The notes under the pieces were generated by a model, which saw only the letters and a list, made by a program, of their open reading frames with translations, had not been told where the DNA came from and searched no databases. DNA of 64,000 nucleotides from Rosa chinensis (Eukaryota > Streptophyta > Magnoliopsida > Rosales > Rosaceae): the NCBI RefSeq assembly GCF_002994745.2, contig NC_037091.1, positions 2,907,501 through 2,971,500 of the forward strand, read 5' to 3'. Shown here in pieces: positions 23,504 through 34,799 of this stretch. Position 1 is the stretch's first letter. Every line of letters starts with the position of its first letter. The translations under genes and the position numbers were made by a program.

Positions 23504-23950
23504 CAGTATGACGCAGTCGGATTGATAACTAGATTTACCAGCAATAAACCTAACAAAAGGGTTTTGGAGTCCACCAGAGATAAAAGAGAAAATTCTCTAT
23601 TTTATTGATTAAAAGTTGAAAGACAAGCGGCTGCTTAAATAAGAGAAAAGTAAACCCTAGGGCGACTAACAATGAAACCCTAAAGCCCATGGGTAAAAAC
23701 AAAAACAACCCAAAAATAACTAGGAAAACCAAAACTCCGAAAAATAGAAAAATGCAGTTTTGAGGCCCTAAACGATCCCGAAAGCCCTAAATGAGTCTTG
23801 TTTTTGGCACGATTCCCTTTCCGGAAAGGTAAGGCACGTCCCAATCGGACACCGAGCTGTTTCGTGTCTACTAGTCACTTTTCGTTTTTCTCCTTTAGCA
23901 CGATCTAACTGTTCTTCGAATTGAGCTGCCATCCGTTCTGCATCACAGTA
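23504..23950 (-). mobile_element. Solo LTR, copy 2 (5-bp TSD CAGTA)
   Basis: The element 23509-23945 (437 bp) begins TGACGCAG and ends TCTGCATCA, exactly like copy 1. It is flanked by the perfect 5-bp repeat CAGTA (23504-23508 and 23946-23950). Similarity to copy 1 runs along the whole element with indels, including a shortened TATA region. The sequences on either side join smoothly with a related repeat block at about 26045 that lacks the element (an empty-site-like paralogue), confirming insertion. Confidence 0.85.
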
Positions 23951-24754
23951 GCATCTCAAAGTTAAATGATGTTTTCTAATTTTAAAAAGAAAAGACTTCT
24001 GAATAATGATAGATGAGTAGAACGGCAAATCCAGTTGGAAACTTGGAATAACTGCTAGCAGTTTATCTCATTATCATCATGTGTACTCCAGTACTTGTGA
24101 AATACAACAAGAAAACAAATTTCAACCAAGTTACTACGTAAACATCCTCTACATTACAAAGATGATAAATTAAGTCCTACTCGTTTATAATGCATAGCTC
24201 AACTAATATACTAATTTGTTTACTGTCTGTGCCATTTATAGAAGATTGAAAAATTCTTTCTCAGATACTTTAAGAACATTGGTGGAAATTGATCCATTCA
24301 TTCCTTCCACATGACCAATTAAGCAGATCAAATCCCTCAAAGATTAGAGCTATGATACCATGACAAAATGAAAATCTAGCAGATAGAATTGAAACAAAGT
24401 GCAAAGAAAGAAATGCAAGAAAAACAAAAGAAAATTTTTAGGCTGAAAGAATTGTGGTTATACTTATACATCTATCCAAAGCATAATTGTTTCGTGAACA
24501 AAAATACTTGAAGTAATTGAGAATGAATTAATGTATCTTCAAATAATGATTACCTTCGTTGGCCATGGTAGACAGAAAAATTGAAGGATGGACATGTGAC
24601 TGCTGCAGCCTCTCAAAAGTTTCTTCCTCAGTATCCCTTGATTCGTGAATGATTTTTTGGTCTTCAAAAAAGGGTGAATCAGATCTGCCTCCTCGACCTC
24701 TCTCAGGTCACGAATTAGGACCGCCCACCGCTGGTTTTCCATCAATTTCTTTCC

Positions 24755-24790
24755 CATTCCTCCCATGCCAGTGATTTCCCAAGTTCCTCT
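24755..24790 (-). pseudogene. P-loop-like string in repeat block (possible NLR relic)
   Basis: The minus strand reads EITGMGGMGKKL, close to the NB-ARC kinase-1 motif GMGG(L/M/I)GKTT. Related strings are EMGGLGKN at about 22318-22350 (plus) and GMGGIGKE at about 27718-27755 (plus), all in the same repeat module. The catalytic threonines are missing in every copy. The module is purine-rich, so chance resemblance is possible. I record it as a weak hint of a resistance-gene ancestry. Confidence 0.25.
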
Positions 24791-27700
24791 CTTTCCCTTC
24801 ATTCCTTTTTTTACTTGCCTAATGCCTACTGAAAATGGTGATGCTTTGACTTCAAAGGAGGAAGAGGGAGTCGGAGAGAGGAGGTGGGAAGTAGTGGGGT
24901 TTGGGGATCTTTGGGAAAGGAAATCTCTCATTTCCCAAAATTTCCAGCAAATCTCTCTCGCCCTTTGTTCTAGTTACTTCATTTCCCAACCATTTTGGAT
25001 TTCTTTCTTTCTTTCTTTCTTTCTGAGTGGAACTTGGGAGGTATAGCATTGTATATATACAGAGGGTTAATGAGAGTGGGGGCAGTCAAAGCCATGTGCA
25101 GGATTTAGTTGGACTTCTCAGTCTTCTCTGTAGGAACTGATTTTTACTGTTCAAAGCTTCAGAGTCTCAGTCTCAGACATGAAAATGACTTTCTTTTGTC
25201 TCTTAAATATTGGAATCCAAAGTTTGGGGTATCTTTCTTCTTTCACCCTAGAGCAGTAGAGCTACTCAATTAAACACGTACTCATATAGATGAAAAGTAG
25301 CGGTTATCCTAAACACCATAACAAGGTATCCTGGTTCAAATAAATGTCTATATTTTCTTCATGGTTCTGTCATAGCACTCTTTTATCATTGTTCATTGAA
25401 AATATGGTAAACGTATTCCAATTCATGAGCACACTTTCTTACTGTGTGCCATATTAGATCGAGACATTCAACTAACCATTTGCTGCTTCTGTTTGCAGTA
25501 TATCTTAAATACTTTAACCAAGTGGTTGAAATTAGTAGACTAGTGCTACGATGATACCATGAAAAACTAAAGAATGGCAGATGAGCGTAAACACAGTATG
25601 AGTTTACAGATTTCTCGGCCGATAACAGATTTCTCATTCAATTTCAATATACCAGTCCGGTACAAATACATGTAAATACATTAGTCTTTATTGAGAACAA
25701 CATAATCCACATGATAGCTTCAGCTCCCTGCATGAAAGGCAGGATAAGACTTCAGCTTGTAGCTAAAGGATGGATAGGGGCAGACTATTATAGAATGCTT
25801 AAGTTTCATCAGCTAACTGGCATCACTTGGTTTATTTAGTGTCATTTATTGCTCCTCCTCTCCTCTCTTGTTGTACTGCAAGCTCTTTCAGATTAGCTTC
25901 CCATAATTGTATGCATGATCTGCAAAGCGTTGAATGGTACAGAACTTCCAAAACGCAGGACAACCAATTCAGCCTATTCACCATGGATCTACATCTCTCA
26001 AGATACACAAGAACAGTCTGCTTTCTATATTTACTTGAACTTGACTACTAGCATCTCAGAGTTAAATGAAGTTATCTAATTTTTAAAAGAACATACTTCC
26101 GAAGCACAAGTTAAGTAGAAGGGCAAACCAAGTTGGAACAATGCCGGTGTTTTATCTCATTATCATGATGTTTACTCAACCACTTGTAAAATAGAACAAG
26201 AAAACAGATTTCCATCTTACTAAGTTACTAACTAAAAATCCTCTACATTACAAAAACGATAAGTTGGGTACTAGTTTATAATGCATAGCTCAACTAATAT
26301 AGTTTAGTTTATTGTTTACAATCTGTGCCATTAATAGAACATTAAGAAATTCTTTCTCACATACTTTATTAACATTGGTGGAAGTTGATCCATCTATGCC
26401 TACCACAAGACCAATTAAGCAGATCAGATCCCACAAAGATTAGAGCCATGATACCAGGACATATTGAAAAACTTGCAGATAGAACTGAAACAAAGTGCAA
26501 GGAAGTAAATGCAAGACAAATAATGGGAGTTCAGAGAAAATTTCTAGGCTGAAAACACTTTTCTCATCGACTGTGGTTCCACAAATACATCTATCTTAAA
26601 GAAACATCTATCATAATTGAATGGTACAGGAACTTCCAAAATGCAGGACAACCAATTCAGCCTATTCACCATGGATCTACATCTCTCAAGACACAGAAGA
26701 ATAGTCTGCTCTCTGTATTTACTTGAACTTGACTACTAGCATCTCAAAGTTAAATGAAGTTTTCTAATTTTTTAAAAGAACAGACTTTCGAAGCACAAGT
26801 TAAGTAGAAAGGCAAATCAACTTGGAACAATGCCAGTGTTTTATCTCATTATCATTATGTTTACTCAACCACTTGTGAAATAGAACAAGAAAACAGATTT
26901 CCATCTTACTAAGTTACTAACTAAACATCCTCAACATTACAAAAATGATAAGTTGGGCACTACTTGTTTATAATGCATAGCTCAACTAATATAGTATAGA
27001 CTTTTGTTTACAATCTGTGCCATTAATAGAAGATTAAGAAATTCTTTCTCACATACTTAATTAACATTGGTGGAAGTTGATCCATCTATGCCTACCACAA
27101 CACCAGTTAAGCAGATCAGATCCCACAAAGATTAGAGCTATGATACCAGGACAAATTGAAAATCTAGCAGACAGAACTGAAACAAAGTGCAAGGAAGTAA
27201 ATGCAAGACAAATAATGGGAGTTCAGAGAAAATTTCTAGGCTGAAAACAAATACATCTATCTTAAAGAAACATCTATCATATAGTTAAAGCTAGCTCCCT
27301 CTACATAGAAGGTTAAAGCTTAAGAGCTTGTAGTTAAAGGAAGGATAGGAATCAGGTACCGGACTACTACATATTGCTTGAGATCTGTCGATCTTAACAA
27401 TATGCAAAGCAGAAAAATCAGTCTACTTTACATGGATCTACAAGTATATATACAAAATGAGCAAAAGGGATAATCAGATTATAATGCTAACTTGACTACT
27501 TGAGTAGCTAGCAGCTCAAAAGTATTTATCTTTCAACTTTAAAAGAACACACTTCTACAGGCACAAGATGAGCAAAAGAGCAGAACAAGTGGACTATGCC
27601 CAGATATGAGATAGAAATTAGTAGCTTAGATACCAACTTTGCACATATCTGAGAGAGTCAGCAAGCAGAGGAAAGCAGTGTAGGAAAAAGGAAAGGAATG

Positions 27701-27959
27701 GGAGAAATCGCTGGAAAATGAGAGGTATGGGTGGAATTGGAAAGGAAAGACTCCAAGTCCTTTCCTTTTCCCAAAGCCTCCCCAACCCCACTACTTCCCA
27801 CCTCCTCTCTCCCACTCCCTCTTCCTCCTTTGAAGCTAAAGCATCACCATTTCCAGTAGGTATTAGGCATGTAAGAAAAGGAAGAAGGGAAACAGAGGAA
27901 CTTGGGAAATCACCGGCATGGGAGGAATGGGAAAGAAATTGATGTCATCAACAGACAAT

Positions 27960-28170
27960 AACTTTGTCTGATTTATCTCTTGCCCAACATCCCATGACAG
28001 AAACTTCCTCAAGGGCTCTACTCTTTCCCACTTTCTCCATTGATCTCCCTCACCATCTCAAGAATAAAGCCCTCTTATTTATCAAGTTGCCAAAAAGGGA
28101 TTTGGTTGGATATGGAATCAGGGAAAGGAAGAAACTTCAAGGAAACTGTAGGCAAGAAGATGCCTTTTAT
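27960..28170 (+). pseudogene. Possible NB-ARC/LRR resistance gene relic
   Basis: The plus strand reads FSIDLPHHLKNKALLFIKLP followed by KRDLVGYGIR. This recalls the ARC2 region of CC-type NLR proteins, which usually has (S/N)..DLPHHLK.C.LY...FP.(D/E)Y.(I/V). The conserved cysteine and the downstream RLIRLW(I/V)AEGF block are absent or out of frame. With the P-loop-like strings in the same array it suggests, but does not prove, that the 22-28 kb array descends from NLR genes. Confidence 0.35.
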
Positions 28171-28910
28171 TTTATTTTATTTTTTGCTTTTAACCATATC
28201 TCATTGATCTTCTTCAATCTTCCTTACCCACACTTTCCAACCAACTTCCAAAAGCCTCAGCCTTTTCCAAACTCTTCTTTAATGAGCACCCAACAACCAG
28301 TCAACAGTCAACAGCACATAAAGGCTTCCTTTCTTTTTGGCCTTTTTTTTTTTTTTTTTTATCTTATCTTTTTACTGCACCCCCTAATTAAAATAAAATA
28401 TAAACCGTTCTTCAACTTTCGCTCCTGTTTTCTTGAAATGGTGAACGAATTGCATTTCGATTGTTGGTCGAGGTTAGACATCATAAGGAACTAAATTGAA
28501 GCCAAAAATTAAGTGGAAGAAACTATGGCATGACATGGGTGATTGGACGAATAAAAAAAAATTCTACATGTTATTATTGGACACTAAGAAGATCAATTAT
28601 GTATCTCAAAAGATCAATTTTTAAAGAAATTGCTGAATATTATTAGGGTTTCATCCATCGCCATAGTTGTGCGCCAAGGTGATCGGCATGATGATTTGCA
28701 CATCTATTCAACTGTTGCATGCCCATTTTCTTTTACAGCTCTATCATGATATAAACTTTAACCTTTTCATTCAATTAACTATCACAATCTTTTCGCTGAG
28801 ATTGCAATGAAAAACAAAGGAAAAAATAACGAGTTCATATCACAGAATTAAATATGCAGATTAGTTTGTGCATTTAAGTTCCATATGTGGGAAACAAAAA
28901 AATGCAATAT
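28171..28910. other. AT-rich intergenic stretch
   Basis: There is a T-rich run at about 28345-28360 and no recognisable gene or element. Confidence 0.3.
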
Positions 28911-29411
28911 AAGAAAAAATGTTAAAAGTTATAAATAGTCCTTGTAGTTTGGAGTGATGCTCAAAATTAACCTTGTGATCTAAAAATGTTTAATTTTACC
29001 CCTGTGGTTTGCGAAACTAATTAATATTGGTCCAAATGCTATTTTTGATAAAAACCCCTCATGTGCAAGGATAAATTTGTCATTTCGATTTAAAATAGTA
29101 AAAAAAATTAAATTGAATAGTATTTGAAAAATGAAACTAAAAAACTAGGAGGTTGTGGAATTCTAGTTTTTATTTATTTTAATTTCATTTTCGATAAAAT
29201 TTTGAATTTATTTTGTTTTTGTTTTACTTTTTTATTGAGATGACGAACTTTTCTTTACACATGGCAAACTTTTTGTCAAAATTAGTTTTAACCAACTTTG
29301 ATCAATTTCGCAAATCATAAGGGTAAAATTAAATATTTTGAAATTACCAGGTTAATATTGAATATCACCCCAAATCACAAGGACCATTTCTAACTTTTAC
29401 TCAAGAAAAAA
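28911..29411. mobile_element. Small inverted-repeat element (Mutator-type MITE)
   Basis: The element 28920-29402 (483 bp) has arms that pair by eye: the start AAAAGTTATAAATAGTCCTT matches the complement of the end AAGGACCATTTCTAACTTTT. The 9-bp AAGAAAAAA lies on both sides (28911-28919 and 29403-29411). It is low complexity, so weaker than the other TSDs here. There is no coding capacity. Confidence 0.55.
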
Positions 29412-29687
29412 CGAAGTGGGGGGTGTATAGTGTCTACCATGTCCTGGCTAGATTGAGATGTTGTCGATAATCTTATTGTGATGATTGGATTTGAATTTGG
29501 ATTTTGATCTTCGATTACCTCTTATTAATCTGAAGCGATATGCAGTTGATTTGGATTTCCCTCTTAATAATCTGAGGAGGATCTCACGGTGATATATTAC
29601 TGCTGCATGGGCTGTAGACACAACTTTAAGCTGACGAAGAAACTTCAAGCCATACATTAAGCCAAAATAAAGGTAATAATAGAAACA

Positions 29688-30867
29688 TTGTATCTAGAGT
29701 AAAACCCACCACTAGGGTCAAAACTTTTCTCCACCGGACAAAATGATACTCAACTTTCAAAAGTGATCAAAATGATACCTAAATTTTTAAAAGTGATCGA
29801 AATGATACCTAAATTTAAAAAAACAAATCAACTTGATACCCAATTTTCAAAAGTGATCAAAATGATACCTAATGTTTTAAAAACAAATTAATTTGATACC
29901 TCGGTTTAATTTTTTGTAACTTTTTGTTAAAATTGATCACGTGCGGTGCAATATTTTATGGGTTATAATAATATTTTACACAAAAAAAACTATTTTTCAA
30001 TTATTTTTTATTTTACTTTGTTAATTCTCATCTTCTTCTTCTATCTCTGCCTCTCTCTCTCTCTCTCGTCCCATTTTTCTTTGTTTTTTTAGAAGTTGGG
30101 AAACATCCGAACTTTATTTGTTTCTACGATCGATGGTAGAATTGAAATTGAATGGAAGATTTTTTTTTTTAATTCTATAGAAGAAGAAGATTGGGTTATA
30201 GATGATTGATGGCCCTCTGACCACAAATCACTTCAATTTTTGTGCTTGATTTTGCATTTGATTTAACAAAGAAGTTCAAAAAAAAAAGGGCTAAATACTG
30301 ACTACTACGTAGTTTGGGTCTAAAATCAATTCAGTCCCTAAACTTCTAATTTCATCAAGAACACCCCTGCACTTTCAATTTTGATCTAATAGGTCCAATT
30401 TGTTAGTCTTCCGACAATTGAGTCATTTAACTTATTGACGTGGCTTATATATGACTTATGTTTTATGATGTGGTGTTGAGGTGGCCTGCATAGTTGAGTC
30501 TCACTATAAGAAATCTATCAAATAAATAGTTTTTCAACAAATAATCCAACTATAACTTGAACCCATAACAGAATATTAATGAATTGGACCTATTAGATCA
30601 AAATTGAAAGTACATGGGTGTTTTTGATGAAATTAGAAGTCCAGGGACTGAATTGATTTTGGACCTAAACCACAGAGTAGTAACCAGTATTTAGCCCTAA
30701 AAAAAATAAACTGAGGTATCAAATTGATTTGTTTTTAAAACTTTAGGTATCATTTTGATCACTTTTAAAAATTTAGGTATCATTTTGATCACTTTTGAAA
30801 GTTGGGTATCATTTTGTCCGGTGGAAAAAAGTTTTGACCCTAGTGGTGGGTTTTACTCTTGTATCTA
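29688..30867. mobile_element. Mutator-like non-autonomous element with perfect 9-bp TSD
   Basis: TTGTATCTA at 29688-29696 and 30859-30867 flanks the element 29697-30858 (1162 bp). The termini are GAGTAAAACCCACCACTAGG and its exact complement at the right end. The arms contain a short unit (GTGATCAAAATGATACCTA and variants) repeated in tandem, so the TIR is itself internally repetitive. There is no transposase frame. Another inverted-repeat element is nested within it at 30288-30697. Confidence 0.85.
30288..30697. mobile_element. Nested inverted-repeat element
   Basis: The termini GGGCTAAATACTG and CAGTATTTAGCCC are perfect inverted repeats, and the arms pair for over 100 bp (CAATTCAGTCCCTAAACTTC against GGGACTGAATTG, and ATTTTGATCTAATAGGTCC against its complement). 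It is inserted within an A-rich stretch of the 29697-30858 element. The A-runs on both sides may be a 7-9 bp TSD. Non-autonomous. Confidence 0.7.
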
Positions 30868-31198
30868 ATCTACTTATCTACCATACATAAGCAAGAATTA
30901 ATTATATTCATACTTTGTTTGACTTTTGAAGAGTTCGTAAATAATACTATAGATAATTGTATTCGAGTATGATTACAGAATCAAAAATCATGTAACGGGA
31001 GTTTGAATGATTGTAATGGAAATTTGAATGAAAGGAGCTAGTAAACCGAAACTTGAATTGCAGACTTGATCACAGGGTTTTAAATTGAATATGTTGATTA
31101 CCATATTTATTGTAAATTTATAAATAAGGAGGATGATGCCGCATGATAAACATAATAAATTTGTAAATTTTACATGGATGCGGTTATTGCCACCCTAC

Positions 31199-31522
31199 TA
31201 AGGGCATGTTTACTTACTTGGAATAGGAGGGAATGATTACGAAGTAAAAACATTCATGCATTTACTAACACATAAAGGAATCAGAATGATTCCGGGTGAA
31301 AGAATTCATGCGTTTACTAACACATGAAGGAATCATAATGAATTTATGTCCCACCACTTTAACAGGAATCGATTCCTGAATAGTCAGGAATTTGATTACG
31401 AAGGGGGGGAGATGAGTTTAGGAATCAATCATCCGAAATTAATACCGATTCATTTCTTCTCTCATTCCACTTATCTCCGATTCATGATTATTTTCTATTC
31501 CAAGTAAGTAAACGTGCCATAA
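31199..31522. mobile_element. Tourist-like (PIF/Harbinger) MITE with TAA TSD
   Basis: The element 31202-31519 (318 bp) is flanked by TAA on each side (31199-31201 and 31520-31522). The TIRs GGGCATGTTTACTTACTTGG and the complement of the right end differ at two bases. A TAA/TTA trinucleotide duplication with G-rich termini is the signature of PIF/Harbinger-derived Tourist MITEs. It also contains an internal direct repeat (CATTTACTAACACATAAAGG and variant). Confidence 0.75.
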
Positions 31523-31743
31523 GAGCAACTCCAACAGCTTCCCCATAATTTGATTTTTCTCTACTTTAGCGAAAAATGAGCCTATTTTGGTCCAACAGAT
31601 TCCCTATATCTATCCCTATTTTAGATAAAGTGAGGAAAGAGAAAACCAAATTCCCTATATTTACAGCAATCTCTAAAATTTTAAGGAAGAATATAGAGAT
31701 TTTAGAGATTGCTATAAAATAGGGAATCTGTTGGAGTTGGAGA
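31523..31743. mobile_element. Second small MITE abutting the Tourist element
   Basis: GAGCAACTCCAACAG at the left and CTGTTGGAGTTG at the right form inverted ends. Internal CTCTAAAATTTTAAGG and TATAGAGATTTTAGAGATT add further hairpin potential. The GAGCAACTCCAACAG terminus is a widespread plant MITE signature. It starts one base after the TAA of its neighbour, which may therefore be shared target sequence. Confidence 0.5.
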
Positions 31744-32134
31744 AGAAAAAGATGCTAAAGGTTTGACCATTATAATACCCAAAATACCATTTTTCAAAGT
31801 ACAGTTTAACTTGAATTATTTTTCTGTTTGGCTTCCTCTGCTTCACGAATTCGTTTTTTGTTAGCATAATATGAGAACGATTGAAGATGATATATGCTAA
31901 GAACCATAAAAGTTTCTTTAATGCATGAAGACATTAAAAATGAAGTTTATATATGTGTTATGTAGTTTATAATTAAGATAAACAAATATTGTCTTTTATT
32001 GTAATTTTATATTAGGGTAGTTTAGTTTTTCAATAAATTAAAAACTTAGAGGATGAAGAAAGTAATTGACTAGTTGGTAAGATGGAGATAGCCGCACTCT
32101 TTTTACATTATTCTCTTACTTAATCTTTAGTTCT

Positions 32135-32515
32135 TTACACCCACTATGACTCAACAGCTGCTAGGGTAACCCAGTCATCATCGGATGGGTCTGGGTCTAC
32201 ATCTGCAGTTGAGGTAACAATATTTCATTTGATAGAACTCCCTAGATCTACGGAAATTACATTCATCTCTTATTAATTTGTACACATACAATGACTCAAA
32301 CAGCTGCTAAGGCTTAATTTGTACACATACAATGACTCAAACAGCTGCTAAGGCAACAATATTTCATATGATAGAACTCCCTAAATCTACGGAAATTACA
32401 TTCCTCTCTTACTAACTTTTACACAAACAATGACTCAAACAGCTGCTAGGGCAACCCGGTCATCGTCGTATGGGTCTGGGTTGGGCAGAGGCAACAATAT
32501 TTCATTCGATAGAAA
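32135..32515 (+). repeat. Local direct repeats around an ATGACTCAAACAGCTGCTAG motif
   Basis: Three to four overlapping direct copies, spaced about 45-190 bp apart, share TGACTCAAACAGCTGCTA and GATAGAACTCCCTAAATCTA. The last copy reads on the plus strand as MTQTAARATRSSSYGSGLGR and runs open for about 50 codons. I do not recognise the peptide, so this may be a decayed repeat or gene fragment. Confidence 0.4.
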
Positions 32516-33637
32516 TGGTGATACTATCGTGGTGGTACCATGCATGTCCAGAATTGCTGCCAAAGCGAGGGTACTATTGTCCTGAATTGCGAAGGATATG
32601 CTGCATGAAAAATCATTTTTTTTCACCTCCAATTTGTCCTCGCTAGCCCTATGGTTGGTGGGAGTGTGCGGAACTCTTCTGTCAACCGAAAGCACTCACC
32701 GGCATGCAAGACTTCAAGTTTCTCCCTTGATGTAGAGAGCCTGCAGGAATGGACACCACATCGCCAAGTTTTTGGACAAATGTCCATGGCTCAATACCGA
32801 ATTCCTTCTAGGCTTCCTTTTATGCTCCGGAACATCTTGCATGCGACCCACCATGTACTTAATTATACAAAGAAATGACTGTTGAATGAAGATAGGAACA
32901 CCAAACAATGAGCAGTATCATTGTATCTGCCTCCATGACAGAGGCTACCGCAAAGGAACGAGAGGAGGGAGAGATAAATTGGGCTTAATAGAGTACTACC
33001 CTCATGGAAGGTAGGGATTTTATAAGGAGGCCTTTGATGAGGTTTGTTAGGGTTAGGTTACTACAATTCGAATGTATATCCGACTATGCTAAGAGAGATT
33101 GATATCGAGGAGGCAGTGAGCTACAGAGAGACGAGACGAGACGAGACGAGACGAAAGAGGAATAAGCTAGGACCTCTAGGTTATGATGAATAGTCTGATC
33201 GTATTCGAGGGATTTTTATAAGCTGCTGAGGTCTATTAGGGTTGGGATGCCTATTTATTTGGCTAAAAATGGGATTGAGTTAAGAAGATTTGGAATTTGA
33301 AACAAAAATTATGGATAAATTTACGTTTTCAAATCCCTGACTATATAAATGATCAATGCCCCAAGTAATTGGGATAATTGTAACTACAAGAAGTACAAAG
33401 TCCTTTAGGATACTTTAATAGCTAATTGAATTAGCTGATTGTGCGTATTGAAATTAAGTTCTTTCCTGACTTATGGGATCACAATTCACAAATGAATGAT
33501 TTGAATGATTTCTCAGAACTAAATAATAAAGAGTTTATCGTGTTTCTTTTTGTTAATTGTTATGAATAATATCTTTTATTGTCGAATGTTTCACTGGATT
33601 TTTAATAACATTAACTAGTATTTAAATAAATACAATT
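32516..33637. other. Intergenic DNA with short (GACGA)n run
   Basis: There are no supported genes. A short perfect pentanucleotide run of AGACG/GACGA lies at about 33130-33155. The two small open frames over 32651-32908 are on opposite strands and carry no recognisable motif. Confidence 0.35.
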
Positions 33638-33899
33638 AACTTATAGAAAGCATAACCACGTGGTGTGGTGTGTTGGTCGAGCTGCTTAGTCTGGAACCCC
33701 CAGGTCTAGAGTTCGAATCTCAGCTCCATCCCGTGGCCAGCAGATTTGAGGGACCTGGTTTAGTTAAAACACTCAATGGTTCGTGCGTCTGCGGTGCAGT
33801 GATTAGTCTGACTATGCTAGGATACACTGTATGGGTGTGTGTGTTGGTTCTATTGACGTCTTCCACTCAAAAAAAAAAAAAAAACTTATAGAAAGCATA
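33638..33899 (+). mobile_element. tRNA-derived SINE with 17-bp TSD
   Basis: AACTTATAGAAAGCATA occurs at 33638-33654 and 33883-33899. The insert 33655-33882 has an A-box-like TGGTGTGTTGGTCGAGC, a B box AGAGTTCGAATCTC and a poly(A) tail of about 15. This is a complete Pol III-type SINE in plus orientation. Confidence 0.88.
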
Positions 33900-33989
33900 T
33901 AAACATGTTCTGATGGTGAACTATCACAATTGAAATTAGAAAAGAAAAAAGACTGGATGAGAAATACAATTACAATCCAGAAAAACCAT

Positions 33990-34208
33990 TTAGTGTGGTA
34001 AGATTGATCAAGCGGCCTAGCATGAAACCTCCATATCTAGCGTTCGAGTCCCAACTCCCACCCGTTTGAGGGGCCTTCAGATTTGTGTGCCTACGGTAGA
34101 GGATTAGTCTGGCTTTGCTGGGATACCTGCGTAGAACTCGGTTAGAATACTAACTAGCTAATGTAACCAATGTAGCTTTCTACCTCAATTCCCAAAAAAA
34201 AAAAAAAA
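33990..34208 (+). mobile_element. Second, diverged tRNA-derived SINE
   Basis: It has a B box GCGTTCGAGTCCC near 34040, and an internal match to the SINE just upstream (GATTAGTCTGGCTTTGCTGG against GATTAGTCTGACTATGCTAG). It ends in a run of about 15 A at 34194-34208. I could not find a clear TSD, so it is probably older than its neighbour. Confidence 0.65.
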
Positions 34209-34799
34209 GAGTCAAAGGCTAGTCACTGATAAGTTGTAATAATAAGGTAGAATATGGCTGAGTTTTCCTTTCTAATACCTAATCATAATTACAATGGAAA
34301 GTTGGAAATTGAAAGGCCTGCCCCAAGTTCTAACCAGACTTGGGTCTGTGAAAACGTTTATTTCGAACTCTTTGGGATCCTACAACTGCAACTGCTTAAT
34401 GTTAATTCCATAACTGACCTAAAGCTACTCGACTTACTGATTGTGTTGTATGAGAGTGTAATCTTATACCTAGATCTTGTGGATCAAAATTTATATTGAC
34501 AATAATGTAAGAGAGAATTTTGAGATTGATGTATCAAAGTTTATGATGGACTCATACATCGTTTGTAATGCAGAGTAGGCTGTGCGTGCTTGGCTGTACC
34601 GATCGAATTAGGGAATGCCAATCGCAAGCCAACTGTTGATAAAGGGAAACTTGAGAATCAAGATTGATGTCATATTTGCTTCAATCATATCCTTGCTGCA
34701 GATCAGAAGTCAGATCTGAAAAGAGCATTTGAAGGAGTTTTATTTTGACTGCATGGTTTCTAGATAGGTTCATTATGCAAACTCCTGCAATACTATTCA

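Larger units (their letters stand above)
22260..28170. repeat. Array of decayed tandem and inverted repeat blocks
   Basis: Several blocks recur. 22380-23480 resembles 24950-26050 (shared TTCCCAACCATTTTGGATTT, TTGGAATCCAAAGTTTGGGG and TGCATGATCTGCAAAGCGTT). 24000-24450, 26050-26560 and 26730-27240 resemble one another (shared AATGCATAGCTCAACTAATA). 24540-24930 on the minus strand resembles 27770-27950 on the plus strand, so at least one block is inverted. No block holds a long intact frame. The repeats are diverged and scrambled, suggesting old local duplications of one non-functional locus. The block at 22380-23480 is followed by a solo LTR at 23509. Confidence 0.6.

Noticed and set aside
27718..27945. 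GMGGIGKE and GMGGMGKK strings as an active NB-ARC gene
   Set aside because: Two P-loop-like strings occur only 190 bp apart in a purine-rich repeat, without the TT residues or downstream kinase-2 and GLPL motifs. At best this is a relic.
32135..32515. CRISPR-like direct repeats
   Set aside because: The spacing is irregular, the repeats are long and diverged, and this is a plant nuclear context. It is ordinary local duplication.
34254..34499. 81-codon frame before the LINE RNase H relic
   Set aside because: It shows no recognisable domain, weak codon structure and no splice context, so I do not support it as a gene.
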